Assembly (NCBI GenBank): GCA_013368445.1
Contig: JAACJO010000004.1
Coordinates: 2,356,001 to 2,420,000 of the forward strand
Source of the DNA: Leucocoprinus leucothites
Taxonomy: Eukaryota > Basidiomycota > Agaricomycetes > Agaricales > Agaricaceae
Length of the DNA: 64,000 nt
Reading direction: 5' to 3'
This document shows, piece after piece, positions 13,325 through 25,500 of this stretch (positions within the stretch are counted from its first letter, which is position 1; each line of letters starts with the position of its first letter). The translations under genes were made by a program, and so were the position numbers. Below the pieces are notes generated by a model. It was not told the origin of the DNA and searched no databases. It was given only the letters and a program-made list of their open reading frames with translations.

Positions 13325-13340
13325 GGTTATGGGCCCCGCC
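13325..13340 (+). promoter_or_regulatory. Copia primer-binding site, tRNA-iMet anticodon-arm type
   Basis: GGTTATGGGCCCC follows the 5' LTR directly. It resembles the complement of the initiator-tRNA anticodon arm (GGTTATGAGCCC, with the ATG complement of anticodon CAU) rather than a tRNA 3' end. Drosophila copia is known to prime from such a half-tRNA; its use here is inferred. Confidence 0.6.
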
Positions 13341-13385
13341 CCATTGCATTGCTAAAGAAAGAAATTATCTATATTGAAGTTTACG

Positions 13386-16300
13386 ATGACTACCAATATG
13401 CTGTCCTCAGCAGTTCCGAAGTTGGATGTGTCTGGTAGTAACTGGGCGATATTCGCAATACGTTTCCAGACAGAGGTCCAAGGAAAGGATCTGTGGGGCC
13501 ACTTCGATGGTAGTGAACCTCGCCCTGTAATCAGAGCTTCACCTTCTGCTAGTCAGACTACCGGATCCCAGTCCGGCGCCACTCCTTCTGCTCCTACTAC
13601 ACAACCCACTGCTACTGCCTCTGATGCTACTCCTGCAAACCCTGCCGCTTCAAGCACTGCCTCCACTCCTGCTACTGTTCCTGCCACACCCTTGCAGACT
13701 GCTGTCCCTACGAGCACTCAGCCTACCCCTGCTGTCACGACAACAGCATCTGCCATCCCTACTCAGCCTACACAGCCTGCCGTCACAGTCGAGATGGTCG
13801 AGAGTTGGGTCAAGAACGAAAAATTTGCTCGTGCCTTGCTCGCCCAATGACTCCCTGACTCTACCTTTTTGGTTGTATCTGGACAGCCAACCGTCAAAGA
13901 AATGTGGGCGGCCATAGTGCAGGAATACACTTACAAGAGTGCCTTCTCACAGGCACGTCTTCGTCGTGACTTCATGTCCATGCGATGCCCTGATAAGGGT
14001 GATATTCGTATGTTCCTGAGTGAGCTTCGCTGCCGTAAAGCCGAACTTGAAGCTGTCGGTGTCATCATTAATGATGATGATTACAGGAATGCAATAATAC
14101 AATCCTTACCTCGGTGGCTTGCTTCATATGCTTCGAACCAGCTATCTGCTGCCCGACTCCATAGCTCCCTCCAACACACCATAGATCCCGACATCTTGAT
14201 CATCTTAATTAGTGATGAATGGGATAGAACACGCCCCGATCGATCCAGGGGTGGTGCCACTAAAGCCGAAAGTGACGATGCTTTGATGGTTGTGGGAAAC
14301 AAGGGAGGGGGCGGTGGTGGAAACAATGGCGGCGGTGGAAAGTTCAAGGGAAAGGCGAAAAAGAAGGGGCCATGTTGGATTTGTGGCGGTGATCACTGGA
14401 AGAGAGAATGCCCTAAGAGAGGCACTAGTGAGAAGAAGGAGGGGGAGAAGGGAGATAACGCACCTAGAAAGGGTGCCAGTGCCAATATTGTCACCGAAGA
14501 CGATGACGACGACTGCTCCTTCATGGTAGAGGAGCTATCGGACTACGAGAGTGACTCGAGTTGGTCCGAACTCGAGGCTGATCACTTGAATAGTGTGTTG
14601 GAAAGTGATGAAGGGATCACAAGTGAAATTGATTTCGGATCGGATTTTGAAGAAGTCAATATCGCTGCAAATGAAGAGGTTGTCAGTGTCAGTGAATCCA
14701 CTCAAACACGAGTCGAGGTGTTCAACTCAGGTGCAACAACTCACATTACTCCCTACCGCGATCATTTTTCCACCTTCAAATCCATTCCCCCTCGACCCTT
14801 GCGTGCTGCGAACAAGAAAGCTTTTGACGCTGTTGGAAAGGGTGAAGTCACTTTAGACTTACCAAATGGTGCCGCTTCGTCCCAACTCCACCTGAGTGAA
14901 GTGTTGTATTCCCCCGAGGCTGGTTACACACTTGTATCCATCGGTCGGCTCAATGATGCCGGATTCTCCACTACATTTGCAAACGGAAAGTGTGTCATCC
15001 ACAATGCAGGTGGCGCCCGAGTAGCTGAGATCCCAAGGAATGGGAAAGGCCTGTATAAACTAGTCAGAGAGGGTGCAGAGGAAGTGAATGTGGCGAGTGA
15101 ACCACTCACCCTAGATATGCTCCATCGCCGCTTGGGCCACATTGCTCCTGGAGCTGCTCGGAAACTTGTCCGTGACGGTCTAGTCACTGGCTTGAAGCTT
15201 GACGATGGAAGTGATACCGATTTCTTCTGCGAGTCTTGTGCCTATGCAAAGGCGACTTGACTACCAATTTCCAAGTTTTGTGAGGGTGAGCAGGCAGAAA
15301 AGTTTGGTGATGAAATCCATTCAGACGTCTGGGGACCTGCACGCACTGAAACAAAGAAGGGTAAACGTTATTATGTGACATTTATCGATGATTTTTCGAG
15401 GTGGACTCACGTTGATTTCCTCTCAAATAAATCTGACATCTTCAAGTCATACCGCAACTTCGATGCATAGTGTGAAACTCAGTTCGGTGTGCGTATCAAA
15501 GCCCTGCACTCGGACCGTGGTGGTGAATACACTACGAACGAATTTCAGTCATACCTCAAATCCCGCGGCACAAAAACAAAGCTTACCGTGCACGATACAC
15601 CCCAGCACAACGGCGTTGCCGAATGCCGAAATCGAACCATCATTGAACGCACTCGTGCCTTGTTACACGCCAGTCATTTGCCGAAGTTGTTGTGGGCAGA
15701 GGCGGTTGCCCATGTCGTGTGGTTAATGAACCGAATGGGCACGAAAGCGATAGAAGGACGAACGCCTTTTGAGGCATTGTACGGTCGGAAGCCAGACTTG
15801 CGGGCGATACATGAGTGGGGAGAGGAGGTGTGGGTACACCAAGCCAGTGGTGACAAGCTCGGTGGACGGGCAAAGAAGGGACAATGGGTGGGATATGACA
15901 CAGAGAGCAACGGCTCTCGTGTGTATTTCCTAGACACGGGCGCTGTCAAAATTGAAAGAAACTTTCGTTTCATTAATACAGGTCGTTCCGGGCTTGAGGG
16001 GGAGCACTCACCTGGGAACAAGCCTCGAAACGACGGCCCACGGAACAGCAACCCTTCGGCGGGAAATCCTGACACAACACCTATCCCTCCAACTCCTTCC
16101 CCTGATGAGAAACCTGTTGAAGCCGAACATGAGCCGCGCAAATCAAGTGCAGAGGACGACACAAACCCCGGAGAAACATTCCCCAATGATGTCCCTCGAG
16201 CTGGACGAGCTCAACGTATTCGAAATCCAAGCGCAAAGGCTCGGGCAATTCTTGAGGGGACGGCAGTGACATTAGCCGAAGAAATCGATTGGGCTGATGT

Positions 16301-17906
16301 GCACGTTCTTGTGGCAGATATTGAGGAGACAGAGGGGCTGGAGCCAGGAAGCCTGAGTGAGGCAAAGACAAGGGGCGACTGGGAGTTATGGAAGAAGGCG
16401 ATGGAAGAAGAACTCACCATGCTGGGTGATGCCGGCACGTGGGAACTTGTTGACCCGCCGATCGGAGTCAACATCGTTGGATCAAAGTGGGTGTTTAAAG
16501 CAAAGAAAGACGCCGCTGGCAACGTTGTCCACTACAAAGCAAGACTCGTTGCGCAAGGGTTCTCACAGGTCCCAGGTGTCGACTATTTTGACACGTTTGC
16601 ACCTGTTGCGCGCCTCTCATCAATCCGTTCTGTACTTGCCATTGCTGCCGCCCGTGATCTGGAGATCCATCAGATCGACATCAAAGGGGCCTACCTTAAC
16701 AGGAAATTAAATGATGATGAGAACATTTACATGCGGCAACCACCCGGCTTTGTCTCTTCCTCTCATCCTCATCGTGTATGCCGCCTCAAGAAGACCCTCT
16801 ACGGCCTCAAGCAATCCGGGAGACGATGGTATCAACGTCTCTGCGAAATATTAGTCGATAATCTGGGATTTTCGCGCTGTGAAGTTGACCAGAGCGTTTT
16901 CTTCAAGACCATCGCCCCCGACCTCGTCATTATCCTTGTTCACGTCGACGACTGCACAATCGCTGCCTCAACTATCGTGTTAATTGATTGGGTGAAGAAT
17001 GGAGTGAAGCAATTCGTGGAGATTACGGACCTGGGGGAGATACATTGGTTGTTGGGCATTGAATTGAAACGGGATAGAGAACACGGTAAAATCTCGCTTT
17101 CCCAATGTTCCTATATTGACGCTTCAATTCGCCGTTATGGTTTTGAGGACGCGAAGCCTGTCAGCACGCCCATGGACCCATCAACTCGACTAGCATCCAC
17201 GCAATTGCCTCAAACGACCGCCGAAATCGCTCGAATGTCCAAACAACCCTACCAAGAGGCCGTCGGCACGCTTATGTATGCTGCACTTGGAACGCGACCG
17301 GATATCACATACGCAGTGCAGGTGCTCTCGAAGTTTTCGAGAAATCCCGGGGAAGCACATTGGGAGGCGGTGAAACGAGTCTTCAGGTACCTGAAGGGGA
17401 CTCAGGAGTATTGGTTGACATACGGAGGCATTGGAGAAAGCCTCGAGGGATTTACGGACGCAGATGGCAACATGGCAGAGGATCGCCGTGCTACATCAGG
17501 GTATGCTTTCATCATTAACGGCAGAGCGGTTTCTTGGAGCGCGAAGCGACAAGAAATCGTTACTCTATCTACTACAGAATCCAAATACGTTGCTGCAACA
17601 CACGCCGCTAAGGAAGCCTTGTGGCTTCGTTCGCTTATATCTCAAGTCTTCAATATCACGCTCCCCTCGACTACCATCTTTTCCGACAACCAATCTGCCA
17701 TCGCACTTGCCAAGGACCACCAGTATCACGCTCGCACCAAACACATCGATATACGCTATCATTTTATTCGCTGGATCGTCGAAGAGGACAAGATTCGGCT
17801 TGTCTATTGCCCGACCGAAGACATGGTCGCAGACGTCTTCACGAAGGCACTCGCGTCGCCGAAAGTCAAGCATTTTGCTTGTGAACTCGGCCTCGTCAAG
17901 GTTTGA
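13386..17906 (+). pseudogene. Copia gag-pol polyprotein with three stops
   Basis: One frame runs from ATG 13386 to TGA 17904-17906, broken by TGA 13848-13850, TGA 15258-15260 and TAG 15468-15470. Order: gag with a Pro/Ser/Thr linker; CCHC knuckle CWICGGDHWKREC (14373 on); protease with NSGAT instead of DSGAT (codon AAC at 14724); GAG-pre-integrase HRRLGH (~15123); integrase core with Asp in IHSDVWG (~15319), Asp in HSDRGGEY (~15508) and Glu in NGVAEC (~15621); RT from WVFKAKKDAAG (~16488) with HVDD (~16941); RNase H with DADG, TTESKY, FSDNQSA and HIDIRYH. Comparison with the family suggests the TGAs were CGA (Arg). The Asp-to-Asn change removes the catalytic aspartate. From 15489 on the frame is uninterrupted. 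Confidence 0.93.
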
Positions 17907-17913
17907 GGGGGAG
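17906..17913 (+). promoter_or_regulatory. Copia polypurine tract
   Basis: AGGGGGAG immediately before the 3' LTR, overlapping the gag-pol stop codon by one base. This is the expected plus-strand primer. Confidence 0.85.
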
Positions 17914-18285
17914 TGTCGGGATCGCAAACCCCTGCCGAGCCTCGTCTGCATAACCTCTGCATTATATCGGTATATTATATAAATGGTATCTAAGTTTCGT
18001 CTCGCCGTACTGACCGTATATTTTTCCTTGCATTTATTCGTTGTTATATCAATGTACCCGAGCATGTTGTCTACGAGACAAGCTCTGTATTCAATATTGT
18101 CCTATAAGTAGTGTACCAACATGTCCTGACACTTCAGTTCTCGCGTCGAGATACTGAAGTGAGTTTGTTATCTAGTCTTTCTTACTTTTTCTTACTTATG
18201 CTAATCATATTCGTAGTATATATTTATCTTTCAGGTATTGACTAGAGTTCTCGCGTCGAGATACTGAATATATATTTATCTTTCA
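17914..18285 (+). repeat. Copia 3' LTR
   Basis: 372 bp, identical to the 5' LTR except T at 18176 for C at 13215. It is followed by the right TSD copy TCGTC (18286-18290) and then the resumed host exon. Confidence 0.95.
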
Positions 18286-18290
18286 TCGTC
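18286..18290. repeat. Copia target-site duplication, right copy (TCGTC)
   Basis: Exact match to 12948-12952, flanking the element on the right. Confidence 0.93.
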
Positions 18291-19467
18291 TATTTCAATC
18301 ATTCATGCGAATGGCACGCCCCGACTTTTATGGATGTCGGGTCTGGTGTGAATTATGTCATGATCCAGGACGAGGTATTTCAGTTTCAATTTGCCACTGG
18401 TCCCTATGCTGGTACGTTTTAGGACTTATTTAATCCTGGCAAAGCACGCTAACTTGGTGTGGTCCTCAGACGACAATGGAACCGTTCTGCTTGCAACAAC
18501 AAGCGTCTCTTTATTGGGAAAACTCGGGTCTAAATCCCTCTTTCCTGCGGATAGCGGGGTGTCTGCACTCCTAATTTTCGGCGGAAATTCATCCATTCCA
18601 CTAAACGGTGATGATAGCTGTGGGTCCGTTCCCTCAGGTTCTCAATCACTGTGTACTCGGGATGAAGGCGTACCTCCTTTTGGCGGCTACTCTACACCGT
18701 CGTGGCAGGCACCCAGGGGAAATACCATCGACCTCAGCCATCTCCCAACCGTACACAATGTCCATTCCTATAACATCTCGTTTTCAAGGTTTCCGGGTAG
18801 CGGTTATATAATTCAGGCACCACTGGTTACAGCTCTTCTCTGTGACGCCCATGCTGTATTGCGTACCGGAAGAGTCAGGCTTACCTTGAACAAGTTGGCC
18901 GCCAACTCAACTCGCGACGGTCCCAGTATTGGGAACATTGAATTGGCGGATATACCGAGTTTCTTTGCGGATGCACTCTCTGGAATCAATGACCAGAGCG
19001 AGGTTATAAAGATTCTAGAACAAGGACAGTACACACCTTTCCTGGTCGATTTTAGTCCTCTTGCGAGCAAACTTCTGATGGGGACACCGGGAGATAATCC
19101 AACATGGGTAAATGCGAGCGTGCCACCTCTATCCTTGGATCAAATTGCCAGAAATATGGATCGGTTCGTCCTGTCTGTTTCAAAAGTTCAAAGAGTTGAC
19201 GGGACACAAAATGGCGGGACGAATGTATTCACGGAGGGCTCGCCCATTCACCGGGTTATGGCGATGATAACTAGCCAAGATCAAGTCCTCACAGCTGATC
19301 CACACTATCTGACTACCACCGCCGCTCTTGCGTTGCTTACATTCTTATCAACTGTTGTCATTACCGTGCTCATACGCAAACAGGGCCGGCCGCCATTTGA
19401 CTTGAAGCACATTCTTGCCGTTATGCAGCATTCTCCGGGGTTCTTCTCAAAGGTGGCACGGAGTTGA

Positions 19468-20677
19468 ATTTTCATGTTTATATGCACTTTCTTATTTTCC
19501 TTCGGAGAGGTTGGGTGACAGTATAGATTTCATATTATCAGGTTCTCGGTTGTTTTCATCGTGGTCTTCGACTTGCCCTGAAAAATGAGTTTAGAGAGTT
19601 GTTTTAATGTTCAAGTGCATTATACCCCCTTAGAAGTCGGAGAAGCTACAAATGTAGATAGAGCACATGTAAATATGGTAAGCAGTACAGCGTTGATGTA
19701 ACGCCCGGGTGCTTCCCCAAGCCAGCGATAACACACGCCCCTTATGATTTTATGGGAAGATCATGCTGTGTGGAGGAAAAGTCGGGCCTTGAAGAAAAAT
19801 ACTTTTAGCTCACCGGCCCACGCGGCCATGCATATCTCTGTAACTATGCGAACAGAAACAATGAAAGCATAACACCATAGGCTGATGCCTCAGAGCTGTG
19901 ACGCGCCAATACACCCAACCTGCTAAACGGCCTTGAAATAATAAAAATATATTCAAATTCTACTCTATGCATCTCCATGGATAACACGATTTATCAAGCA
20001 AGAAACGGAACCGTAACGAACTTAATGCTATACTATTATATAAGTACATTTCCCAAGAAATGATTGACGAACGAAGGTTCTAGTGAGGGTACATCCATCT
20101 GATGGTATATGCGGGGTATCAGGGGGTATGGCATTGTACCGAATCTCCTGCGGCCGACAGGGGGAAACTCCGTAATCGCGTGACTTCTTTGTCGATCGTT
20201 GAACGTTTGAAACGTTGAGATCCGAGAATTTATGTATGTGAAGAGGGGACGGTAATAGAAAGAGATCGGGGTGAGATGAAATGCCGGCTCAAAGATGAGG
20301 ATATGGAGCACGCAGTCTCGGAAGGACCATCAATCGCGTGCGCGTATCGTGGCTTTAGGTTTGCGGGGTAATAAGCTTCATTGTGTGTAGGTTAAACTGC
20401 GTTGTGATGTATGGGTCGAGTATGGAGATATCCGCGAGATGAACGCAAGAGAGATGCTCGCGTGGTTTGGGGTAAGTACGATCGTAATAAAATAGGTGTT
20501 GTGTGTGGGTATGGCATATATAGACGGACTAAACCCGCATTTAGTCAATGACTTGCCATAAATGGGCGCTTCCGCCTCGACTCTGGATACCTCTTCAAAT
20601 TGATCCTAGTCCAGCGTCCTCAGTTAAACTACCACTCCAAGTCCAATCGCTCACCAAGAGCAAAGCGAGAGTCGCAA
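19468..20677. other. Intergenic between convergent genes
   Basis: No supported ORF. The AT-rich first part is the likely 3' UTR of the membrane-protein gene; the rest shows nothing I recognise. The gene on the right is read toward this stretch. Confidence 0.45.
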
Positions 20678-22371
20678 TCACCGATCCAAAACATCCAGAA
20701 CGCTCTCTAACACCACTTTGGGCATCAGCAATACCCTCTGTTCAAGTAGTACCTCTTCTTCACTCCCTACACCTTCTCTTGTGCCCATCCTCGTCACGCA
20801 CCTCAACCCCAATTCGGTCGTAGCGAGGACACAGCCATGTGAATGGCCGTATTCGCCGAACGCATCTATCATGGTGCGTTCGTGGAATAAGGGGCCTGAT
20901 AGGCCGTTTGACGAATTCGGATTGGATGAGCTATTATTGTGTGAGGAGGATGATGGAGGGTGGTTGGTGGTTGGTGTTGTGGTTGAGGAAGAAGAGGAAG
21001 GGTAGTCACGAGGATCGATAGCGATGAGTTCGAATGAAGTGGAGAGGATTTCTTCGCGAAGGACTTTGGCGAGGCGGGTTACGGATTTTGAGAGTCGACG
21101 GATGTGGTCGCCGAAGCGCGAGCGGAGGCTTGTGTTGGATGATACGGCTGTTGTGGAAGATAATGGCGTTGTTGATGCGCTGGTGGAGGAGGATTCGTAG
21201 GTGAGGCAACCGGCGATGAGGAAAATGTCGGAGGACCATCGGAGGATGGTGTCTGTTAATTCAGATATAGAGTATTCGGTAAGACTGGGATACATGGCGT
21301 GGAGGTGTTGGTGGGTCAGTGCGCGCCATTTGGATGATGTGGGTTGAGGTTCTGGGTCATATTAATTAATTTCGGTTATGGGATCATAGGGGAGAGAGGT
21401 ATCTTACCTGCAAGTGCCATGCGGTGGTATATTTGGTGAAGAAGTGAGTCGGATTTGGATGGAAAGCCGACACAAAAGGATGATAGAGCGCGTGTGATGC
21501 AGAGTGTAAGGCAGCCTTGAAGTGCGAGCTGGACAAGTATGGGATCCTGTGAGTGATCCCTGTTTGATAGGATCCGGGCGAGATTGGGACCTAGACGGGC
21601 AGAAGTGTCGTGCATCGCCTGTATAGCACGAGAGGAAGATGGTCGAGAATTTCTATCAAATGTGCACATTTCTGTGGCAGCGGCAGCAAATTGTAGAATC
21701 TCTGAATTGATGTCGTGAACGGCTTGAAGCACCTGTGCTCCTGACCAGGTATCTGTACGAGTAAGATAAGCGTCCGCAGTGCGTGCTCTTGCTCGTTCTT
21801 CATCGCCAGCGGCGGAGGTGGAGGATAGAGAGTCTGATGAGTCAGTGCCCCTAGATGAAGGGGCGCTAGTGGCTCGACTGTGGTGCTGTGGATCACGGTT
21901 CAAACTCGCCACAGACCCAGCACGGTATAAATCCCGTCCAGAAACATCAGACCGACGTCTCTCAACTTGTTTCTCCCTCTCCCTCCTCAGTCTATCAATC
22001 TCAGAGTCGCGAGACTTGAGAGCATCCCTGGTGTCACGGAGAGAGCGCTCAAGGAGACGACAACGCTCATAGAGACGTGATAATTCGTCATTTGAGCGTG
22101 CAAGTTCAGTTTTTGTGTGGTCGAGTTCGCGGCGCATGGTGTCGATCAGGGAGTTGAGGGCATCAGAGGTGGTGGTAGTCGTATCAAGGCTGGTTGATGG
22201 CCGGTGGGTGGGCGACGGCCGGGATTCGGGGTCTGCGGCGCCGGGGCTGGGCGGGAGGAGGGGTTGAGTGCCGAAAGAGTCGGGCGGGAGACGGAGGTAG
22301 GCGGAGAGGGGAAGGCGGGCGGCGAGAAAGTCGCGGATGGAGGACAAGAGACGACGGGCCAACGCCAGCAT
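20678..22371 (-). CDS. Unknown coiled-coil protein
   Basis: Two exons on the minus strand (21408-22371 and 20678-21351) separated by a 56-nt GT/AG intron, 545 aa. The joint reads MALAG/E PQPTSSKWRALTHQ, with no frame conflict. The N-terminus is basic-hydrophobic (MLALARRLLSSIRDFLAARL), perhaps an amphipathic helix. Residues ~70-150 form a charged coiled coil (leucine heptads in RRELDHTKTELARSNDELSR). A Ser-rich linker follows, and then a mostly helical domain (residues ~200-545) with a Ser/Asn-rich insert. I recognise no enzyme motif and propose no function. Its start lies only about 150 bp from the start of the divergent Hsp70-like gene, so the two may share a promoter region. Confidence 0.75.
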
Positions 22372-22524
22372 TGCAGGGGCAGTTCAGCTAGGCTCGGGGG
22401 AATTATTTTGTTATCTTATTTTGTAATAAGTTTATTTGTAGTAAACAATCAAAACACGTTCCTGCTTGCTGCTGCTGCTTTTCTTGTCTACCTCGGCTTT
22501 GAGGCTTCCTTCTATACCCCCTTC

Positions 22525-25500
22525 ATGCCGCCACCACGGCCCTCTGCAGATACCCGCAAGCCCTACCCGGGCCAATCCCGTTCCCTTGTCATCGCTATCG
22601 ATGTTGGTACTACCTTCAGCGGTGTCTCTTATGCGATCCTCGAACCTGGAGAGATACCCAAGATACACGGCGTAACAAGGTGCGGTTAAAAAGCTGTAGA
22701 TTTGCTGAATTTTAGTTGACTGCGCTATAGGTTTCCCGGGCAGGAGCATGTCGCAGGAAACACCAAGATACCCTCTATAATTTACTACGATAGACATGGC
22801 AAGATGATGGCTGCCGGCGCTGAAGCTGATACCAACTCAATCCTAGCCCAAGCAGAGGACGAAGGCTGGATCAAAGCAGAGCTGTACGCTATCAACCCTC
22901 TACCCAGGGCAACAATGCTAATCTAATACTCTACAGCTTCAAACTGCGTCTCCGCCCACGCACGATGACACTCAACATGAACGGCATGCGCCTCGGACCC
23001 CTCCCCAAGCGCAAAACCGCCGTCCACGTCTTTGGCGATTTCCTCGCATACCTCTATCGCTGTACACGCAATTTCATTACCGACACTCATGCCAATGGCG
23101 CTGCTCTCTGGAACCAAGTGGAAGGTGACATTCAATTTGTCCTGTCACATCCGAATGGATGGGAAGGCGCTCAGCAGAGCAAGATGCGAAGAGCTGCTAT
23201 ATATGGTGGTCTTATCCCCGAATCGAATGAAGGAAAGGCGAAAATCAGATTCGTTACTGAAGGCGAGGCAAGTTTACATGCTTGTGTCTTAAATGGACTC
23301 GCTGCGGATGTTCTTTCGGTAAGTGTTTGTGAATCTTTTCGAGAATCTTGGAAACACGTTTTTGCTCACAAAAGGAAATTCTATCCTGTGTTTAATCTAT
23401 CATTGCGGTTATGGGCGGATGATGACGCGTTGTTTGTTTGATACATATTGCAAAAACAACAGAACCCTTCCAAGCACGGCTTTTTGATTGCCGATGCGGG
23501 AGGAGGAACACTCGACATCAGCTCATACGCGATCAAAGGCGCATCTCCACTTGCCATCGAAGAAATCGCTCCCCCCGATTGTATTTTTGCTGGCTCTGTA
23601 TTTGTATCTCGCCGCGCCCGTGAATTTCTTGAAGGTACGTGTAATGTATACTCCTCGCCATCCAATTAACAACATTTGTATTTTTTTATTTTAGGAAAAC
23701 TCAAAAACTCGCGATATGGAACACCAGACTCGCTAGACCACATTACACGCCGATTCGACGAAACCACCAAACGACTCTTCCGTAACAAGCTAGACCTCCA
23801 ATTCATACCGTTCGGCTCTCCACTTGACAAAGATTCGACTGTCGGTATACGTGGTGGACAACTTAAATTGACTGGACAGGAGGTTGCGGATCTTTTCGAG
23901 CCTTCTGTTGATGGTGCGTTTGTTACTTCTTTCTCTCATGCGGTGATTGATCCGGACGGGCTTTGATATATTTGTTCCTGTGGTGCGATACGTTGGTCTA
24001 TAGCCGCGTTCAGAGCTATCAAAGCGCAGATTGAGGCGTCGAAGGGGATGATTAGGTCTGTTTTCCTTGTTGGTGGATATGCGGCGTCGCCTTGGTTGTT
24101 CGGGTACGTTTCATCATTCTCCCCAGTCTTATCGCTCGTGATACGGTGATGCCACATTGGACTAACTTGCCCCTTAATTAAAAATTTAGGCAACTCCAAG
24201 AAAGATTAGCGCCATACAAAGTCATCGTTAGCAGACCTGACACCCAAACGTGCGTCTATTATTATTCACTCATCCTATTCACGTACTAATCTCTCCACTC
24301 TTCTTCCTTCATATCATGTGGTGGCTACAACTCTTCTGGCGCTTGTGATGCTCCTTGACGTCTGCTGGCGGTGGTGGTGTTGCTGTGGAAATACGCGGAA
24401 TTACAATCACAGTTCAAAAGCAGTCGCAGACGGCGCCATTGGATTCTACTGCGATCACCACGTGTCTGCACGTATGTCCAAATTCATGTATGGCGTCGAA
24501 TTCCTCCGCGAGATGGATCCCCGCGATCCGGATCATGTAGCGAGGAAGGAGAGATTGTGTGAATTGCCGAGTGGACCCAAGTTGTTGCCTGATGCTTTTG
24601 ATTGTATACTTTCGCGGGTGAGTGTTAGTGTGGGCGTCTGTTGGATGTAGTAGGGCTGATGGTATTGGTGTGTGTGTAGGGTGTAAGAGTGAAAGAGTCG
24701 ACGGTGTTTACGAGAAAGTATTGTACGGAATTGACGAGTCTTTCGATGTTGTCTGTATTTGAAGTCGAGATTTGGTGTTATAGAGGGGGAGGGAGTATGA
24801 TACCGTTGTGGATTAACAGACAAGCTGGTAAGCACTATTTTTGCGCTTATAAATTCCTCGCACTCAATGAATTGTTATTGTCAGATAATTTCTCGACGCT
24901 GTGTGTCGTAAGAGCTGATTTATCGCCATTGGCGAGTAGTGCCGAGCCGAAAGCGGGAAAGAGTGGGAAGACGTATTGGACGATTGTGTTTTCTGTTGAG
25001 ATTCAGTTTGGGTTGACGGAGTTCAAGGCGAGGATCAAGTGGGTTGATAATGTACGTTCATGCCTCTTCTCAATTGTCCTTCCCATCCCCTCATGCACGT
25101 TTTCTTTTCTATTACCTTCAGGGTATGACGAAATAGTAAGTCTTCAATCAAACTCTCATTCATTGCATTTTTGGTTCTGATTTATGTATTACAGCGGTCC
25201 AGCATCCATCATCTACAACGAACGCGGACATAGAGCAGACGAAGACGAACCCGATGTATTCCCAGAAGACGAAGCCAACACCGCACCGATCCAGAACGGC
25301 GGCGCACCTCGCTCTGCTAACCGTTCCGAACCGGTTTCTCGTGCTCGTACACCTGTCGCTCAGCCACCTCCTAGTATTCCACCATCTACGACGTCTAGTC
25401 GACGTCCTTCGACGAGTCGTCCGAGAAGTGAATTGTCTTATGCCAGTATACCTGAAGTTGCTCGACTTCCGGATGCGCCAAGGGATAGCACGAGGGAGAT

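Larger units (their letters stand above)
12953..18285 (+). mobile_element. Full-length Ty1/copia LTR retrotransposon
   Basis: 5,333 bp with two 372-bp LTRs (TG...CA), a 5-bp TSD, a primer-binding site after the 5' LTR, a polypurine tract before the 3' LTR, and one gag-pol frame in copia order (gag, protease, integrase, RT, RNase H). The LTRs differ at one position only (C at 13215, T at 18176), so insertion is recent. It lies in the coding exon of a membrane-protein gene in the same orientation. Internal stops and a protease active-site change make this copy unlikely to be autonomous. Confidence 0.96.
12239..19467 (+). pseudogene. Membrane-protein family gene (copy 1) disrupted by copia
   Basis: Removing the copia element and one TSD restores a gene of 610 codons: 12239-12952 joined to 18291-18411, intron 18412-18469, then 18470-19467. 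The join keeps frame (SDLV then YFNHSCEW). The 835 nt before the intron equals the first-exon length of the minus-strand paralogue at 37478-39505, confirming the model. Predicted topology: a short cytosolic N-terminus, hydrophobic segments near residues 43-62, 80-100 and 145-165, a long lumenal/extracellular part with many N-x-S/T sites, and one more TM before a short tail (KQGRPPFDLKHIL). The function is unknown and I recognise no catalytic motif. Apart from the insertion there is no stop or frameshift, so the gene was probably functional until very recently. Confidence 0.8.

Noticed and set aside
13386..17906. TGA read as a sense codon (recoding) in the elements
   Set aside because: Host genes here end normally at TGA, and element stops include TAG; CpG mutation is simpler.
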